NCBI RefSeq assembly: GCF_004337985.1
Contig: NC_043741.1
Span: 7,229,126 to 7,293,125, forward strand
Direction of reading: 5' to 3'
DNA: 64,000 nt
Source of the DNA: Pyricularia pennisetigena
Lineage: Eukaryota > Ascomycota > Sordariomycetes > Magnaporthales > Pyriculariaceae
This document shows positions 11,340 to 23,632 of the stretch, one piece after another (within the stretch, counting starts at the first letter, position 1; each line of letters starts with the position of its first letter). Both the position numbers and the translations under genes were made by a program. The notes beneath the pieces were generated by a model that was given only the letters and a program-made list of their open reading frames with translations, searched no databases and was not told the DNA's origin.

Positions 11340-12190
11340 TTATTATTACCCTACGATGGCACCCTATATACGCTGTAAAAATCTTTAACAGGAACCCGGG
11401 CCTATTTTTACTTTTACGAGGATAATTTCGATAATAACGTAACTAAGGTTATTTACGCAATTTCGTTATTAAATGGCGATACGTTCGCCAGGTGCAAACT
11501 AACCTTAAATAATTATTTGGATTATAATAAGGAAAAAAACCGTAAAATTGAAATTCACCGCATTTTCGACGATTACGAAAATTTCGTAAAATGCTTTGGG
11601 GGAATATTCGGTAATTTAAATGAAGAACGCACGGTTAAGCGAGAATTGGTGCGCTTTACCCAAGTTAAATCGGTATTTAAATATACTACTGAATTTCGAC
11701 AAATTACCGCCAAATTATTATAGGTCCCCGAAGCCCTAATGGTACGTTTTTATACAGGATTTAAAAAAAGATTCAAAAACGAGTTTGTTGAAAAAAACGA
11801 CCCGACATTTTAGCCGAATACATAAAATTAACAATTAAAATCGATAACCAATTTTATAAGCGAAAATTGGAACGACGCGAAGGGCGCAACGTATAAAGCC
11901 CAATTTTCAGATAAGCAAACATAAAACGCAAATACCAATACCCTAAACCGTTTCGCTAATAGAATATTTCCTACGGAATATATAACGGATTTATGGATTT
12001 TAACGCGATATAGTATAAAAAACCTCGCAAAAACCCCAAAAGCGGTAAATGTTTTAAATGTAATAAACCGGAATATATTGCCAAATTTTGTCCCAGGAAC
12101 GCTCCAAATTTACACCCCAATTTTGTAACCGGATACCAAAATAACACCCCCGATTCCAAAAAACTACGAAGGTTAAACGTCATCACGTAT
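11340..12190 (+). pseudogene. Gypsy gag remnant with CCHC zinc knuckle
   Basis: The open piece 11517-11723 contains RIFDDYENF, LVRFTQVKSVF and EFRQITAKLL. The same words appear in copy C (60434-60874 minus) and copy B (about 21370-21600 minus), which marks the capsid region. At 12040-12093 GKCFKCNKPEYIAKFC is a zinc knuckle C-x2-C-x4-H-x4-C with Y in place of H. Copy B (about 21020-21065) retains the H but has lost the first Cys. Together they show the original motif and its RIP mutations. Confidence 0.7.
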
Positions 12191-12388
12191 TAATAAATAT
12201 AACCGGATTCATATAGCCTAGTAAATTAGACTATATGCTTTAAGAACAGTTATATAACCCACGATAACGCGAAAATGGATGCAGGATAATACTTATAAAA
12301 GCCCAAAGATATCCGGATTTCAGCAGTAAAAAATCGCGTATTTTTTAAAATTGAACCACCAGCACAATTGCGCAAATAAAACGCTAAA

Positions 12389-12949
12389 TTGCCCGAATTT
12401 ACGGAATTAAATAGCTTCAAAAAGTTAAAACCAAAACCATTGGGACAAACTTACCGCATCCAAAGAATCCAATATACCCCAACAAACGAATCCAATAACG
12501 AATTAAAAACGAATTTAGCGAAAAAAGTTATACCCTCGGGCCTATATAACGCAATAAGGGAAAATAACCCCTATATATACGAAACAAACGTTATCAAATT
12601 CTACCGAAACGACCAATTGATACAATTTACCGGAATACCATTTCGAATAAAAATACAAAGCCCTATAGGACCAGTTAATGTAATTTTCGGAAATAACCCA
12701 ATTTTGGATACCAAATATCCCAAACACATAAAGACCTTTTGGGTAAAATGTTTTCGGGACAGTTGCGGATTGCATTTTAGCCGCGAAATAGTCCACGACT
12801 TTTTCCCACGACGACGAAAAATAATAAATATCCGCGAAATATACATTACCATTGACCTACCCAATTGGGAAATTAAAAAAAGATTTAACACTAAATTAGC
12901 GGTAGTTTTTACCTTTAATAATAATCACCCCATGAAATGCTATCACTAA
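12389..12949 (+). pseudogene. Gypsy G1 region between gag and RT, 186 codons open
   Basis: This is the longest open stretch of family G1. It lies after the zinc knuckle, where protease and linker would be expected. Words such as KYPKHIKTFWVKCFRD and REIVHDFFPRRRK recur in copies B (20160-20740) and C (59435-59680). I see no clear D-[ST]-G protease motif in it, so its role is unassigned. The W-K-C-F-R-x-x-C-G-L-x-F cluster with two conserved Cys could be structural. It carries fewer stops than the rest of the element, perhaps because its codons offered few CpA sites. Confidence 0.5.
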
Positions 12950-13251
12950 AACAATTTCCATAATACGAAGACACCCGAAATATATATAAAATATGTATAT
13001 ATTAGCTAAAACACAAATGTAATATAAAATAAAGTTACGATAACTAGGACCCGCACCAATAACCAAAATCGTATGGAACCCCAATATAAAGGACAACGAA
13101 ATACCCACGAACGTACGAAAAACAATTACACTAACAGGACACCAATTTAATAAAATTAAGAGGAAAAGCAATTATACGCCCCGAAATAAAGAAAATAAAA
13201 ACCCACGACGCGAATCCAGTAAACCAAAAAACTAAAATGGCCAAACGGTAT

Positions 13252-13820
13252 TGTTAGTTATCTGCGCTATTTAGCATATAATGGGTCCACCTTTATTTAA
13301 ATATTAGCGACAATAGATAGTGCAGAAGTGGGGCTGTGGGGCTGTCGGATTTTCTGTTTTATTTTCTATTGCAGGAGTTGCGATTCAAAATGTCAGCGAG
13401 TGGGGTTTCACCTTATACCGGGTTTAATACCCACCCTGCACTTACGAATCAGCTACCCTATACCGGGTTAAAATTTTCACCAAATTAGCAAATTAGTGCG
13501 AGCCCAGAAATGGTTTATATGGAAATAAGAGTGTTTTTTCAACAACGCATACAAAATAATTTTTCGGAAAATCGTGTGCGGCACCGGAACGCTTTTTGGC
13601 GTGCGGACCCCCATTTCGATGTCGGAAAATATATAAAGGAGATAAAGCAAAATTTCCCCCACCAATACGTTAAATCTATTAATCCTAAAATAAATAAACC
13701 ATTTTAGTGAATAATTTAAAGCATTTAAACGTTTTAATTATAGGTTTTTATACCGCAATTAGCACTACGCCACATTTGGGTTAATAACTAAACCGCTGCT
13801 AGCAACCTATATTGTTAATA
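13252..13820 (+). repeat. Copia LTR (plus), with leader to 14520
   Basis: It starts TGTTAGTTATCTGCG and ends TATTGTTAATA, 569 bp, same family as 3789-4347. The following 13821-14520 corresponds to the Copia leader (matching 25235-24060 read on the minus strand) and stops at the inner edge of an oppositely oriented LTR. Confidence 0.75.
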
Positions 13821-14520
13821 GGTTATAAGCCCGGAGGGGCTTTAGTTTGTGCACTAAAGTGTATTTTATATCGTTGGAAGACCTGAAGTTTAGGCTTTAT
13901 TTTGGTTATGGTCGCAATTTTACAGCACGTATATTGACGAAAATAATGTTGTTTTTGTACGAAATTGTTGGTTTTAGGCGCTAATTCAGCACCTAACCGC
14001 CTGTATTTACAGTGGGGATCGTTAAAAATTAGCGTTCGATTCAAACTTTCTCAGGTACTGCAGCGATCGCTTGCATTGCAAATCCAGAAGTCTTTTGGTG
14101 TGGTTTTTATAGATCGTGCACGCCACTGTAATTGGCTCAAAACTTTAGTAGGGTTCACGCTAGCGAGGCAGGGCCAAAGACCCCTGTATTCGTTCGCTAA
14201 TAGCCCACTAAACTTTTCCTAGTGCGTTTAGTAGGGTTCACAATAGCCCACAAACCCACTAGCGAAATTGCATTAATTGGCTCGTTACCCTGCACGATAT
14301 TTGCACGCTACCCTGCACCCACTTAAGGAATTAAATTCGTTACGTGCACCTGGATTCGTACAAATACCAGGGCACCCATTAACTGCGGATTTCAGGGATT
14401 CCAACCCTGTATTTTTAGTGGATATCAACCACTGAAAATAGCAATAAGCCCTATAATTGGCAAATACAAGCCTATACCCGTTAAAAGGCAAACGGTATAA
14501 CAAATCCTAGATTTAATCAG

Positions 14521-15090
14521 TCTTAACAATGTGGGTTGCTAACAGGGGTTTAGGCATTAACCTAGGTGCGGCGTAGTGCTAGTTATATTGTGAAAGCCTG
14601 TAATTACAGGGCTTAAATACACTAAATTCACTAAAGTGGTTCACTAATTTTGGGATTAATAGATTTAATTTATTGGTGGGGGAAACTTTGCTTTATCTCC
14701 CTTGTATATTCTCCGACATCGAAGTTGGGGTCCGCACCCCGCAAAAAGTTCCGGTGCCGCACGCGATTTTCCGAAAAATTATTTTGCATGCGTTGTTAAA
14801 AAAACACCCTCATTTCCATACAAACCATTTCTGGGTTCGCACTGATTTGCTAATTTGGTGAAAATTTTAACCCGGTATAGGGTAGCTAATTCGTAAGTGC
14901 AGGGTGGGTATTAAACCCGGTATAAGGTGAAACCCCATTCGCTAATTTTAAATCCTAATTCCTGCAACATATACACAAAATATAATAGAAAATCCGACAG
15001 CCCCAACAGCCCCATTTCGGCACTACCTATTGTGGCTTATATACAGATAAAAGTGGACCCATCCATGCTTAATAACGCATATAATTAACA
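14521..15090 (-). repeat. Copia LTR (minus)
   Basis: This is a 570-bp inverted counterpart of 13252-13820, ending GCATATAATTAACA. It touches a Copia pol fragment on its right (15091-15195). Confidence 0.75.
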
Positions 15091-15195
15091 TTTGGATTTA
15101 ACGTTATGAAAAACAGCTGGATTAAAAATGAACGATTTAAATCATTTTTAAAAAAATAGGGTTTTAAATTTGTTTTACCATTTTGTTGGACCTTT

Positions 15196-15630
15196 TGTTA
15201 CGATCAAGGTATCAGGTGACCTGTTCTTAAGGTAAAATACAGTGGGTTAAAGCAACTAAACGTCTTAACTGGGTAATTGGGTTTTCAATAATTGGGGTGA
15301 AATTACAATCGATTCCTGGGTAAATAATGAATTAATTACTGCTAAACAATCCTAAACTAAACTCTATTTACATGGTAATAAACGTATCTTATATAAATTA
15401 TATCCTGAACGTAGTTTCTCCTAATTTATTACAAATCGCAGAAATTATTTCCTTTAATATGTCGTAATCTTTTAAGGATTATTAAAATTATTTTTTTGGC
15501 AATTACGTAAAATTACGTAATTCCATTTTTATATAATCCCGTTTCCGTCGGTCGGGTTCCGTATATCGTTAGGAGGGGTCTAACCCCGCCTGGCCTCATT
15601 AATACCGACCCAATTTGTTTGGTCGTAATA
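15196..15630 (-). repeat. Gypsy G1 3' LTR of copy B
   Basis: 435 bp, TGTTACGATCAAGG to TTGGTCGTAATA on the plus strand; the terminal CA is RIP-mutated. Confidence 0.85.
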
Positions 15631-15809
15631 TTAAATTTCCTTTCCTTCGGCCAAATCCCTTTAACTTGTAAATAATCCGTATTCCCCTAATCCTTATCTC
15701 GCTTTTTTTTCCTAATTAGCCCTTTTACGCCATATATAATTGTATAACCAAATCAAAATTTGGTCGTTCGTCGACAAAACGTCGCCACGCCTTTTTTTTC
15801 CTTATTATC

Positions 15810-16359
15810 GGCTAATACCGTTAAAATGCCTTTTTGCAGCCCTTGCTGCGCCAAAAACGTAACTTTTTATCAGGTATTTCGTTAGGATTTTGCTCGTTAT
15901 ATAAAATGCGTTCGTTCCAGCCGTTCCGGATATAACGTATTGGGTTTATCCGCTACACAAACTCGCTATATCGGTCGCCTGCACTCCAAATTTAACGCGG
16001 AAATGGAAACGTTTAAAAAACAAGTTTATACGCAGCAGGTGAAATTGCTTCGTTTACGAAAATAAAAGAAATTGTAATTTGAAAAAATAATGCGAACTAT
16101 ATTTCGCGGAATCGACGATTTGGAAAAATTGGATTGGGTGGACCGTAAAAAAATAAAGCAGGAGGAGCGACTACAATTGGCCGAAATTTTTCTTAAAATA
16201 TTTTTGGAATCGTTTTTTCCGGATTCCAATTTTACCTGGGATTCGTCCTTCCTAATAAATTTTTCAAATCCTTTTCCAATGGATAAAATAAGTGTTTTTA
16301 CGCAGTATTCGGTCGGTAAATTGCTTTATTCGTATATTCTGATTTATAATATATATTAA
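15810..16359 (+). pseudogene. Antisense accessory ORF of Gypsy G1: Cys-patterned N-terminus plus coiled coil
   Basis: Reading on the plus strand, opposite to gag-pol, a coding-like frame starts at an ATG near 15831 (MPFCSPCCAKNVTF). It continues through a second cysteine patch (CVRSSRSG, about 15926-15949; neighbouring Tyr codons TAT could be RIPed TGT) and then a charged helical stretch (about 15990-16160). The piece 16090-16359 is open and contains LEKLDWVDRKK, AEIFLKIFLESFFPDSNF and WDSSF. Copy C has the matching protein at 47330-47848 with LEELDRIERKK, AEIFFKMFLESLFPDSNF and WDSFF. C-x2-C followed by CxxC-type patches and a coiled coil resembles hypothetical Zn-cluster-like proteins common in Pezizomycotina (from memory). 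A host-derived or regulatory role for the element is possible. No function is assigned. Confidence 0.55.
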
Positions 16360-16999
16360 TCGTTTTTTTTAAAAATTCGTCTGGTGGTATAATCCCGAAT
16401 CCTAATCGATTTTTAACTTTTAGGAATGGTAAATAATGCTTTTTTAGGTTATCCTTTTTTTGCTTAATTTGCTCGCAAATCCAATTTTCAATAATATTAG
16501 CGGAATAATTCCTGGCAATTTTAAAAATGGTTAAAAAGTTCCCAAATGTTTTATTCGTATTCATAACTTTCCTATTTGATAAAATATTTTATTTTACCGT
16601 GGTTGCGTTTGTGGTCCAATATTGGTTCGACGTCGTACATTGTTTTTGCGTTAATTTTGATTATTTTTTATATATTAGTACCAGGTAATACTGGTTCCAA
16701 TAGTAGTACGTGGAACGGTGGATGGATTTTTATAATTCCTGGTAATGATAATTTATAATTAATTTCGCTAATTTTTTTATCGATTTTAAAAAGTCCAAAT
16801 TTTTTGAAGTTAAATTTACAGTTTGGTCGCTATATTTTAATATTACGTCGAATAAAATAAACGTTATTGCCCTCCTGGAAAAATAGTCCTTTTATCCAAT
16901 ACTGGTTAGCGTATTTGGTTATTTTTTTCATACGAATTCCAATTCCTGTTGGAGTTTTTGGTAAAGTTTTCGTAATTCGTTTGCTTGTTTATCGGTTCG

Positions 17000-17700
17000 T
17001 GAGGCCGTAATCATGGTTTTTGGTTTTCCATATACCGTAAGGTTAAATCCGTAATTAATATAAAACGGGATTGTTTTAATATTTTCATTTTTTAAACTAT
17101 TATATGCGAATTATATTATAAATAATAACCGTACCCAATTATCCTGTTTATAATTTATATAATATTTCAAATATTGTTTTAATATTTGGTTCGTTCGTTT
17201 TATTTATCCGTTTATTTTTGGGTGGAATATTATAAATAACTCATGGTCGGTTCCTAACTATTCCGTTAAACATTTCCAAATTTTTAATGTAAAAAATTTA
17301 TTTTTATCCGGAATAATATTTTCTGGAAATCCGTGGTTATTAACAATTGTTGGTAAAATCATATAAACGATTTTTTCGGCGTTATTACTTTTTTTATACA
17401 ATAGGAAATAAACGTATTTAGTAAATGTATCCATTATAATTGATATATTATTGCATTTAATTTTAGTCAATGGTTTTTCGGAAAATGGTAATTTAACGAT
17501 AAAATCCATTATAATAATTTGCCAAATTTTATTAGGGGCTGGTAAAAGTTGTAAAAACCCGTAAAATTTATACTTAACGGATTTGCTTTTTGCGCGAAAT
17601 TCGCAATTTTCAATAACTTTTCGTACTTTTTATCGTATTTTTCTAAATTTATAGTGCTGTTTTAACCGTTTCCATATTGTGGAAATTCCTTGGTATCCGT
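17000..17700 (-). pseudogene. Gypsy integrase core of copy B
   Basis: The open piece 17258-17509 has DFIVKLP, then IIMDTFTKYVYF (first catalytic Asp in the D-x-F/R-x-K context) and HGFPENIIPDKNKFF (second Asp, normally SDRG in intact elements). These are hallmark positions of the rve integrase core. The third acid lies further left in RIPed sequence. Confidence 0.7.
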
Positions 17701-18199
17701 GGGTTTTGCTTTTATAAATTTTCCGTATTTTTTCTGGTATAATTACCGTGTTAATCGTTATAAAATTTCGGTAAATTGGTAAAAGGTTTCCGTTATCGTT
17801 CACCGTAAAACTTTTCCGTATTTCCTCGGGTATTATATTTTTATAATCTGGTTTTTTGCTAAAAACATCGGGCCTACCATTTTTTATTCCTTTTCGGTAA
17901 ATGATTTTAAAATGGAATTTTATTAGGAATTTTGCCCATTTAATTTATCGTTTGTTCAATATTTTGCTAATAGTAAAATAGGTTAAATTTTTATAATCCG
18001 TATAAATTAATATTTCGTATTTAATTCCGGATAATTATGGTTCCCATTTTTCGAATGTTCGAATAATAATTATAAAGTTTTTATCGTGGATTTGGTAATT
18101 AAATTTTAATTTATGTACTTTTTGTGAAAAAAAGGCGCAAAATTGCAGGCGTCCTTTTTCGTTTCGTTGGTTAAATCATCCTCCGATTCCATAATCGGA

Positions 18200-19260
18200 T
18201 ACGTCGGTTTCGATTTCGAAAAATTTCGTTGGATTTAATATTTTAAGAATCGGTTTTTATGCTATTGCGTTCCGTAACTGTTCGAAAACTTGCTATATTT
18301 GTTCCGTTTATTGGAATTTTAAATCCTTTTTAATTTTATTGGTTAACAGGGTGGCGATCGCGCCATAACCTTTCATAAATCTTTTGTAAAAACTCACAAG
18401 CCCAAAAAATGCCCGAACGTCTTTTACGTTTTATAGTTAGGGCCATTCCTTTATTATTTGAATTTTTAATTCTTTTATCCTAATTTTCCATGGGCGATAA
18501 TATATCCTAGGAAATTAACTTATTTGCTGTACAAAATGCATTTTTCGGGTTTAATTAAAAATTTAACGCTTTGCAGCTTTTGTAAAATTATATAAACGTG
18601 TTTTTTGTATTCCTCCAGCGTTTTGCAAAAAAGCAAAAATATCGTCCAGGTAAATAACGATAAAAGTGTTTAGACATTCCCTAAAAACGTGGTCAATTAT
18701 AATTTACAAATTGCGGGGGCGTTGGTAGAACCGAAAAATATTACCAAATATTTCGTAATATCCTCGTTTGGTGCGAAAAACTGTTTTCCATTCCTCGCCT
18801 TCCTTCATACGGATTAAATTGTATGCTTTTTTAAAATTTAATATCGTAAATTATTGTATTTAATAAAATATGTTTCGAAATTTTCCTATTCATGGGAGCG
18901 GGTAGCAATTTTTTATTATAATATCGTTTAATTGTTTGTAATCCACGTATAATTGTAATTTTCCGCTATTTTTTAGTACGAAAAGGATTGGGTATCCTGT
19001 TGGTAATATCGATAATTTAACAAAATTTCTTACAAGGTTTTTTGCGAAATATTCGTTTAAAACTCCACTTATATCGGATTTAAACCGTATACTTTGTGGA
19101 ACTTTGGTTAGGTTCTTTTTTTTAATAGTATTTTGTCGTCGAACGGATTATATTTTGGTAATCCTGTTTCGAGTTTTTGGTTAAATAATCGTGTGTATTT
19201 CTGGTATTCCTTTAGGTTTTTACCGTTTTTGGTCTATTTTTTATAATTAGTATTACCTAA
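18200..19260 (-). pseudogene. Gypsy reverse transcriptase remnant of copy B
   Basis: The YLDDIF catalytic motif is at 18638-18652, with VIYLDD context typical of Ty3/Gypsy. Equivalent sequence in copy C has the same motif at 57922-57936. The upstream RT motif around YDYAWIINN is preserved in copy C (58211-58408). Confidence 0.7.
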
Positions 19261-20159
19261 TTAAATTGGTTTTACCTGTAAATAACCGCTTTTTTTCCGA
19301 TATTGGTTCCGGGGTTGGTCGTCCTTCTTCTCAGTACGCTATTTGCTTGATTTAATCTTGCCGTACCCTATATTTCCTTTATAAACCCTGCTGTACTAAA
19401 GGTTGTTTAGTAATTAGGTGTTTTTCCCATTAGATTTGGTTTATAATCCAATTTATCCGGGGATTGCTCCTTTTAAACCAGGGAATTCCTAAAATTATGT
19501 TTTTATTCCCTATTTCCGTAATATCCAAAAATAATTTGTTTTTTTTATCCATAGTTTTCCATCCATAAATATACGATTTTTATTTCGATGGTACCGTTCC
19601 CGTATAAAACTGCTTTTCCTTTTACGGTTTATAATCGATATAATTTTTTTTCATTGCCAAAATATTCGTCGTTTTTTTACAATTTTTGGAAAAATATAAT
19701 TACCTTATACTCCGCTATTAAAAAACGTTTATATAGGTTTGCCATTAAATCGTATATTTAGGAATATATATTCGTGTACTGATTTCGTAATTTGCGTGGC
19801 GTTTAAGGTTTTTTGTTCCGTTTTTGTTATTACCGCTTAATATTTTGTACCGTTTAGATGTTTTAATTTTTTAATTTGTTGGATTCGCGTCGTGAGTCCT
19901 TATTTTTTTTATTTCGGGCCGTATAGCTGCTTTTAATTTTAATTTTATTAAATCGGTGCCCTGTTAGTGCAGGCGTCTTTCGTGCGTTCGTGGGTATTTC
20001 GTTGTCTTTAACGTTGGGGTTCCACACAATTTTAATTATAGGTGCGGGTCCTGGTTATTATAATTTCTTTTCGTGCCATCTTTATATTTTAATTAATATA
20101 TATATTTTGCAAATGTTTCGGGTATATTCGTATCATGGAAATTGTTTTTAACTGTAATA

Positions 20160-21900
20160 TACCATAGGGTAATCGTTATAAAGGGTAAAAATTATTGCTG
20201 GTTCGGTATTATATTTTATTTTAATTTTCCAATTAAGTAATGTAATAATGGTTAATCTTTCGTAAATACCTGTTATTTTACGTCGCCGTGGGAAAAAATC
20301 GTGGATTATTCTGTTGCTAAAATGCAATCCGCAATTGTTTCGAAAACATTTTACCCAAAAAATTTTTATATGCCTGGGATATTTGGTATTTAAAATTGGG
20401 TGGTTTCCGAAAATTTGATTAATAAATCCTATAAAGTTTTGTATCTGTATTCGAAATAATATTCCGGGGAATGATATTAATTGGTCGTTTCGGTATAAAT
20501 CGATAAATTTCTTTTCGTATATATAAGGGTTATTTTCCTTTGCTGCACTATATAAGTTTATAAATATAATTCTTTTTCGCTAAATTCGTTTTTTAATTCG
20601 TTATTAAATTCGTTATTAAATTCGTCCGTTGGGGTTTATTGGATTATCCGGATACGGTAGGTTTATCCCAATAATTCTAGTTCAATTTTTTAAAAATATC
20701 CAATTCCGTAAATTCGGGTAATTTGGTGTTTTATCTGCGTAATTATACTGGTGGTTTAAGTTCAATAAATAAGCGGTCTCCTACTGCTAAAATCAGGGTA
20801 CTTTTAAACTTTTATGGATATTATCCTACGTCCACTTCTACGCTATAATGGGTTATACAATCGTCGTTATAATATATAGTCCAATTTATTAAATTATATT
20901 AATTTAATTGTATTTATTAATGGGTAATGGCATTTAATTTTCGTGGTTTTCTGGAATCGGCGGTGTTATTCTGGTCTCCGGTTACAAAATCGGGATATAA
21001 GTTTAAAACGTTTTTAGGGCAAAATTTGGCGATATGCCCTGGTTTGTTACACTTCAAATATTTGACATTTTTAAAGTTTTCACGACGTTTTTTATATTAT
21101 ATCGCGTTAAAATCCATAAGTCCGTTATATATTCCATAGGAAATATTATACTGGCGAAACGGTTCAAAATATTAAGATTTGCGTCCTATATTGGTTTATC
21201 GCAATACTGGTCCCCAAACGCTGCGTTTTTCGCGTCGTTCCAAATTTCGTTCGTAAAATCGGTTATTGATTTTAACTGCTAATTCTACGTATTTAATTAG
21301 GGTATCGGGTCGTTTTTCATTAACGAATTCATTTTTAACTTTTGTTTTTAATCCCGTATAAAAACGTGCCATTAAGGCTTCGGGGCCCCATAGTAATTTA
21401 ACGGTAATTTATCGAAATTTACTAATATATTCAAATACCGATTTGGTTTAAATAAAACGCACCAGTTTACGTTTAACCGTACGTTCCTCGTTTGGGTTAC
21501 CGAATACTCCCTTAAAACATTTTTCGAAATTTTCGTAATCGTCGAAAATACGGTTAATTTCAACTTTTCGGTTTTTTTCATTATCGTAGTTAAAATAATT
21601 TGGTAAAATTAGTTCCAACCAGGTAAACGTATCACCTTTTAATAGCGAAACTACGTAAATAACCTTATTTGCGCTATTATCGAAATTGTCCTCGTTAAAG
21701 TGAAAATAGGCCCTACTTTTGTAGAAAATCCCTGCAAAATACCTAAGGTACTATTATAAAATAATGGTAAAAGGTATTTAATATAATTCCTATTAATTCG
21801 ATTAATTTATTCGGTTATTCGTTCCTGGAATTATCGATTTTCTGCTTAAAGCGTCGTGACCATTGAACGTAAAGCGTTAGCGTTGGCCGGAACGTTAATG
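20160..21900 (-). pseudogene. Gypsy gag and ORF2 remnant of copy B
   Basis: This is colinear with copy A 11340-12950. It includes the capsid words (about 21370-21600), zinc knuckle (about 21020-21065, NKPGHIAKF retained) and the ORF2 region with its RKCF-like and HDFFPRRR words (20160-20740). Confidence 0.65.
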
Positions 21901-21998
21901 GTAAAAGAAATTTAAAACGTGGTTTTATTAAAAAATATTATTTCGGCGATACTGTTCGGTATATTTTAAGGCAAAATATTGAATAAAAGCAATTAAAA

Positions 21999-22433
21999 TA
22001 TTACGATTGAAATATCGGGTAACCTGTTTTCAGGGTAAAATATAATGGCTTAAAACAATAAAGCGTTTTAATTGGGTAATTGGGTTTTTAATAATTGGGG
22101 TGAAATTATAATCAATTCCTGGGTAAATAGTAAATTAATTGCTGTTAAGCAATTTTAAGCTAAGTTGTATTTATATGGTAATAAGCGTGCTTTATATCAG
22201 TTGTATCCCGAACGTAATCTTTCCTAATTTGTTACAAATCGCAGAAATTATTTCTTTTAATTTGTGGTAATCTTTTAAGGATTATTGAAATTATTTCCTT
22301 GGCAGTTACGTGAGGTTACGTAATTCCATTCTTATATAATCCCGTTTCCGTCGGTCGGGTTCCGTGTGTCCTTAGGAGGGGTGTAACCCCGCCTGGCCTT
22401 GTTGGTACCGGCCCAACTTATCTGGTCGTAACA
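21999..22433 (-). repeat. Gypsy G1 5' LTR of copy B
   Basis: 435 bp, same length as its partner, TATTACGATTGAAA to CTGGTCGTAACA on the plus strand. The first G is RIP-mutated. Confidence 0.85.
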
Positions 22434-23078
22434 CTTGTTTTAAACCGTATAACGCTTTTTCCAACTGTATAACCTGCAGGCTTTTCGGATTATAAGCTAT
22501 TTCCACTAAAGCTTTAGCGGTAGTGGGGTTATAAAATTCGGCCCATTCGTTAAAACCGTTGAGAATTTGCAAATATATATTTACGTAGGTCAGATCACTA
22601 TTTGAAAACGCACCGATAAAATCGATTTGTTTTATTTCCCAATATTATGCATCAGCGATAACTAAAAATATACGCCAGGTAGGCAATGTATTAATATTAG
22701 CGAAGATTTTGATATAAGTTAGGCCTTCGACCTGTAAAAGACCCCTAATAACAAGCTTAGTCTTATATTTTATAGGCTTATTATTTTCATCCTTTTTTAA
22801 TTTAAATACCGGCCGGGTAGAAACGACTTTACGGTTTGTAGGTATTTTAATTTTAGGGATAAAACGGGCGGTTTTTTGCTGTAACGATTTGGTTAAATTC
22901 AAACGTTAAAACAGTTAACCATTTAGCATTTTCAGGGTTATTTAGGGTCTGTTAGTAGCTATTTGGCTTACCGTCTTTAGTGGGCTTTTCTTTATTTTTT
23001 TGGCTTAAAAACAAAGATAATGCAGGTAATTTGTATCTATTAAATTTGGGTTTTCGAACTGCGAATTTAAATTCATAT

Positions 23079-23632
23079 TGTTAATTATATGCGTTATTTA
23101 GCATGCAATGGGTCCACTTTTATTTAGATATTAGCCACAATAGATAATGCGGAAGTGGGGCTGTTAGGGCTGTCGGATTTTCCGCTATATGTGTTGCAGG
23201 AGTTGCGATTCAAAATGTCAGCGAATGGGGTTTCACCCTGTGCCGGGTTTAACACCCACCCTGCATTTGCGAATCAGCTACCCTGTACCGGGTTGAAATT
23301 TACACCAAATCAGCAAATTAGTGCGAACCCAGAAATGGTTTGTATGGAAATAAGGGTGTTTTTTCAACAACGCATATAAAATAATTTTTCGGAAAATTGT
23401 GTGCGGCACCGGAACCCTTTGCGGGGTGCGGACCCCCATTTCGATATCGGACAATATATAAGGGAGATAAAGCAAAGTTTCCCCCACCAATAAATTAAAT
23501 CTATTACTCCCAAATTTAATGAATAATTTAGTGCATTTAAGCCCTGTAATTACAGGTTTTTACAACGCAATTAGCACCACACCGCACCTAGGCTAATGCC
23601 TAAACCCCTGTTAGTAACCCATATTGTTAACA
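23079..23632 (+). repeat. Copia LTR (plus)
   Basis: 554 bp, TGTTAATTATATGCG to ATATTGTTAACA. It abuts the Copia RT fragment on the left and unassigned sequence on the right (23633-23860), and is not followed by the usual leader. Confidence 0.75.

Larger units (their letters stand above)
10647..13251 (+). mobile_element. Gypsy family G1, copy A (plus), 3' part lost
   Basis: The element begins with a full LTR (10647-11111), followed by gag (about 11340-12190) and ORF2 (12389-12949). It stops abruptly at 13251, where a Copia LTR starts. RT, integrase and the 3' LTR are missing. Copies B and C of the same family are complete and in minus orientation. Confidence 0.8.
15196..22433 (-). mobile_element. 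Gypsy family G1, copy B, full length (7238 bp), RIP-degraded
   Basis: Two LTRs of exactly 435 bp bound it. On the minus strand the order is gag (about 21900-20920, zinc knuckle near 21040), the unassigned ORF2 region (20740-20160), RT (YLDDI at 18638-18652), integrase (17509-17258) and the 3' LTR. RT before integrase is the Ty3/Gypsy order. An antisense coding region lies between integrase and the 3' LTR (15810-16359, plus strand). Many stops make it inactive. Confidence 0.85.
15091..23078 (-). pseudogene. Copia pol (reverse transcriptase) fragment split by Gypsy copy B
   Basis: The right piece, 22434-23078 minus, encodes RT words VFKLKKDENNKP, KTKLVIRGLLQVEG and QLEKALYGLKQV, typical of the Copia RT start and of its ALYGLKQ[AS] motif. 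The left piece, 15091-15195 minus, continues with NKFKTLFF and NPAVF, which follows ALYGLKQ in Copia RTs. Gypsy copy B (15196-22433) therefore landed inside RT. RNase H and the last part of RT are missing before the LTR at 15090, so the element was already or later deleted. The flanks of copy B do not show an exact 5-bp repeat. Confidence 0.65.

Noticed and set aside
23278..23490. Recurrent ORF inside Copia LTRs (also 4286-4489, 13477-13665, 14673-14861)
   Set aside because: Part of the LTR sequence itself, broken or shifted in each copy. It looks non-coding.
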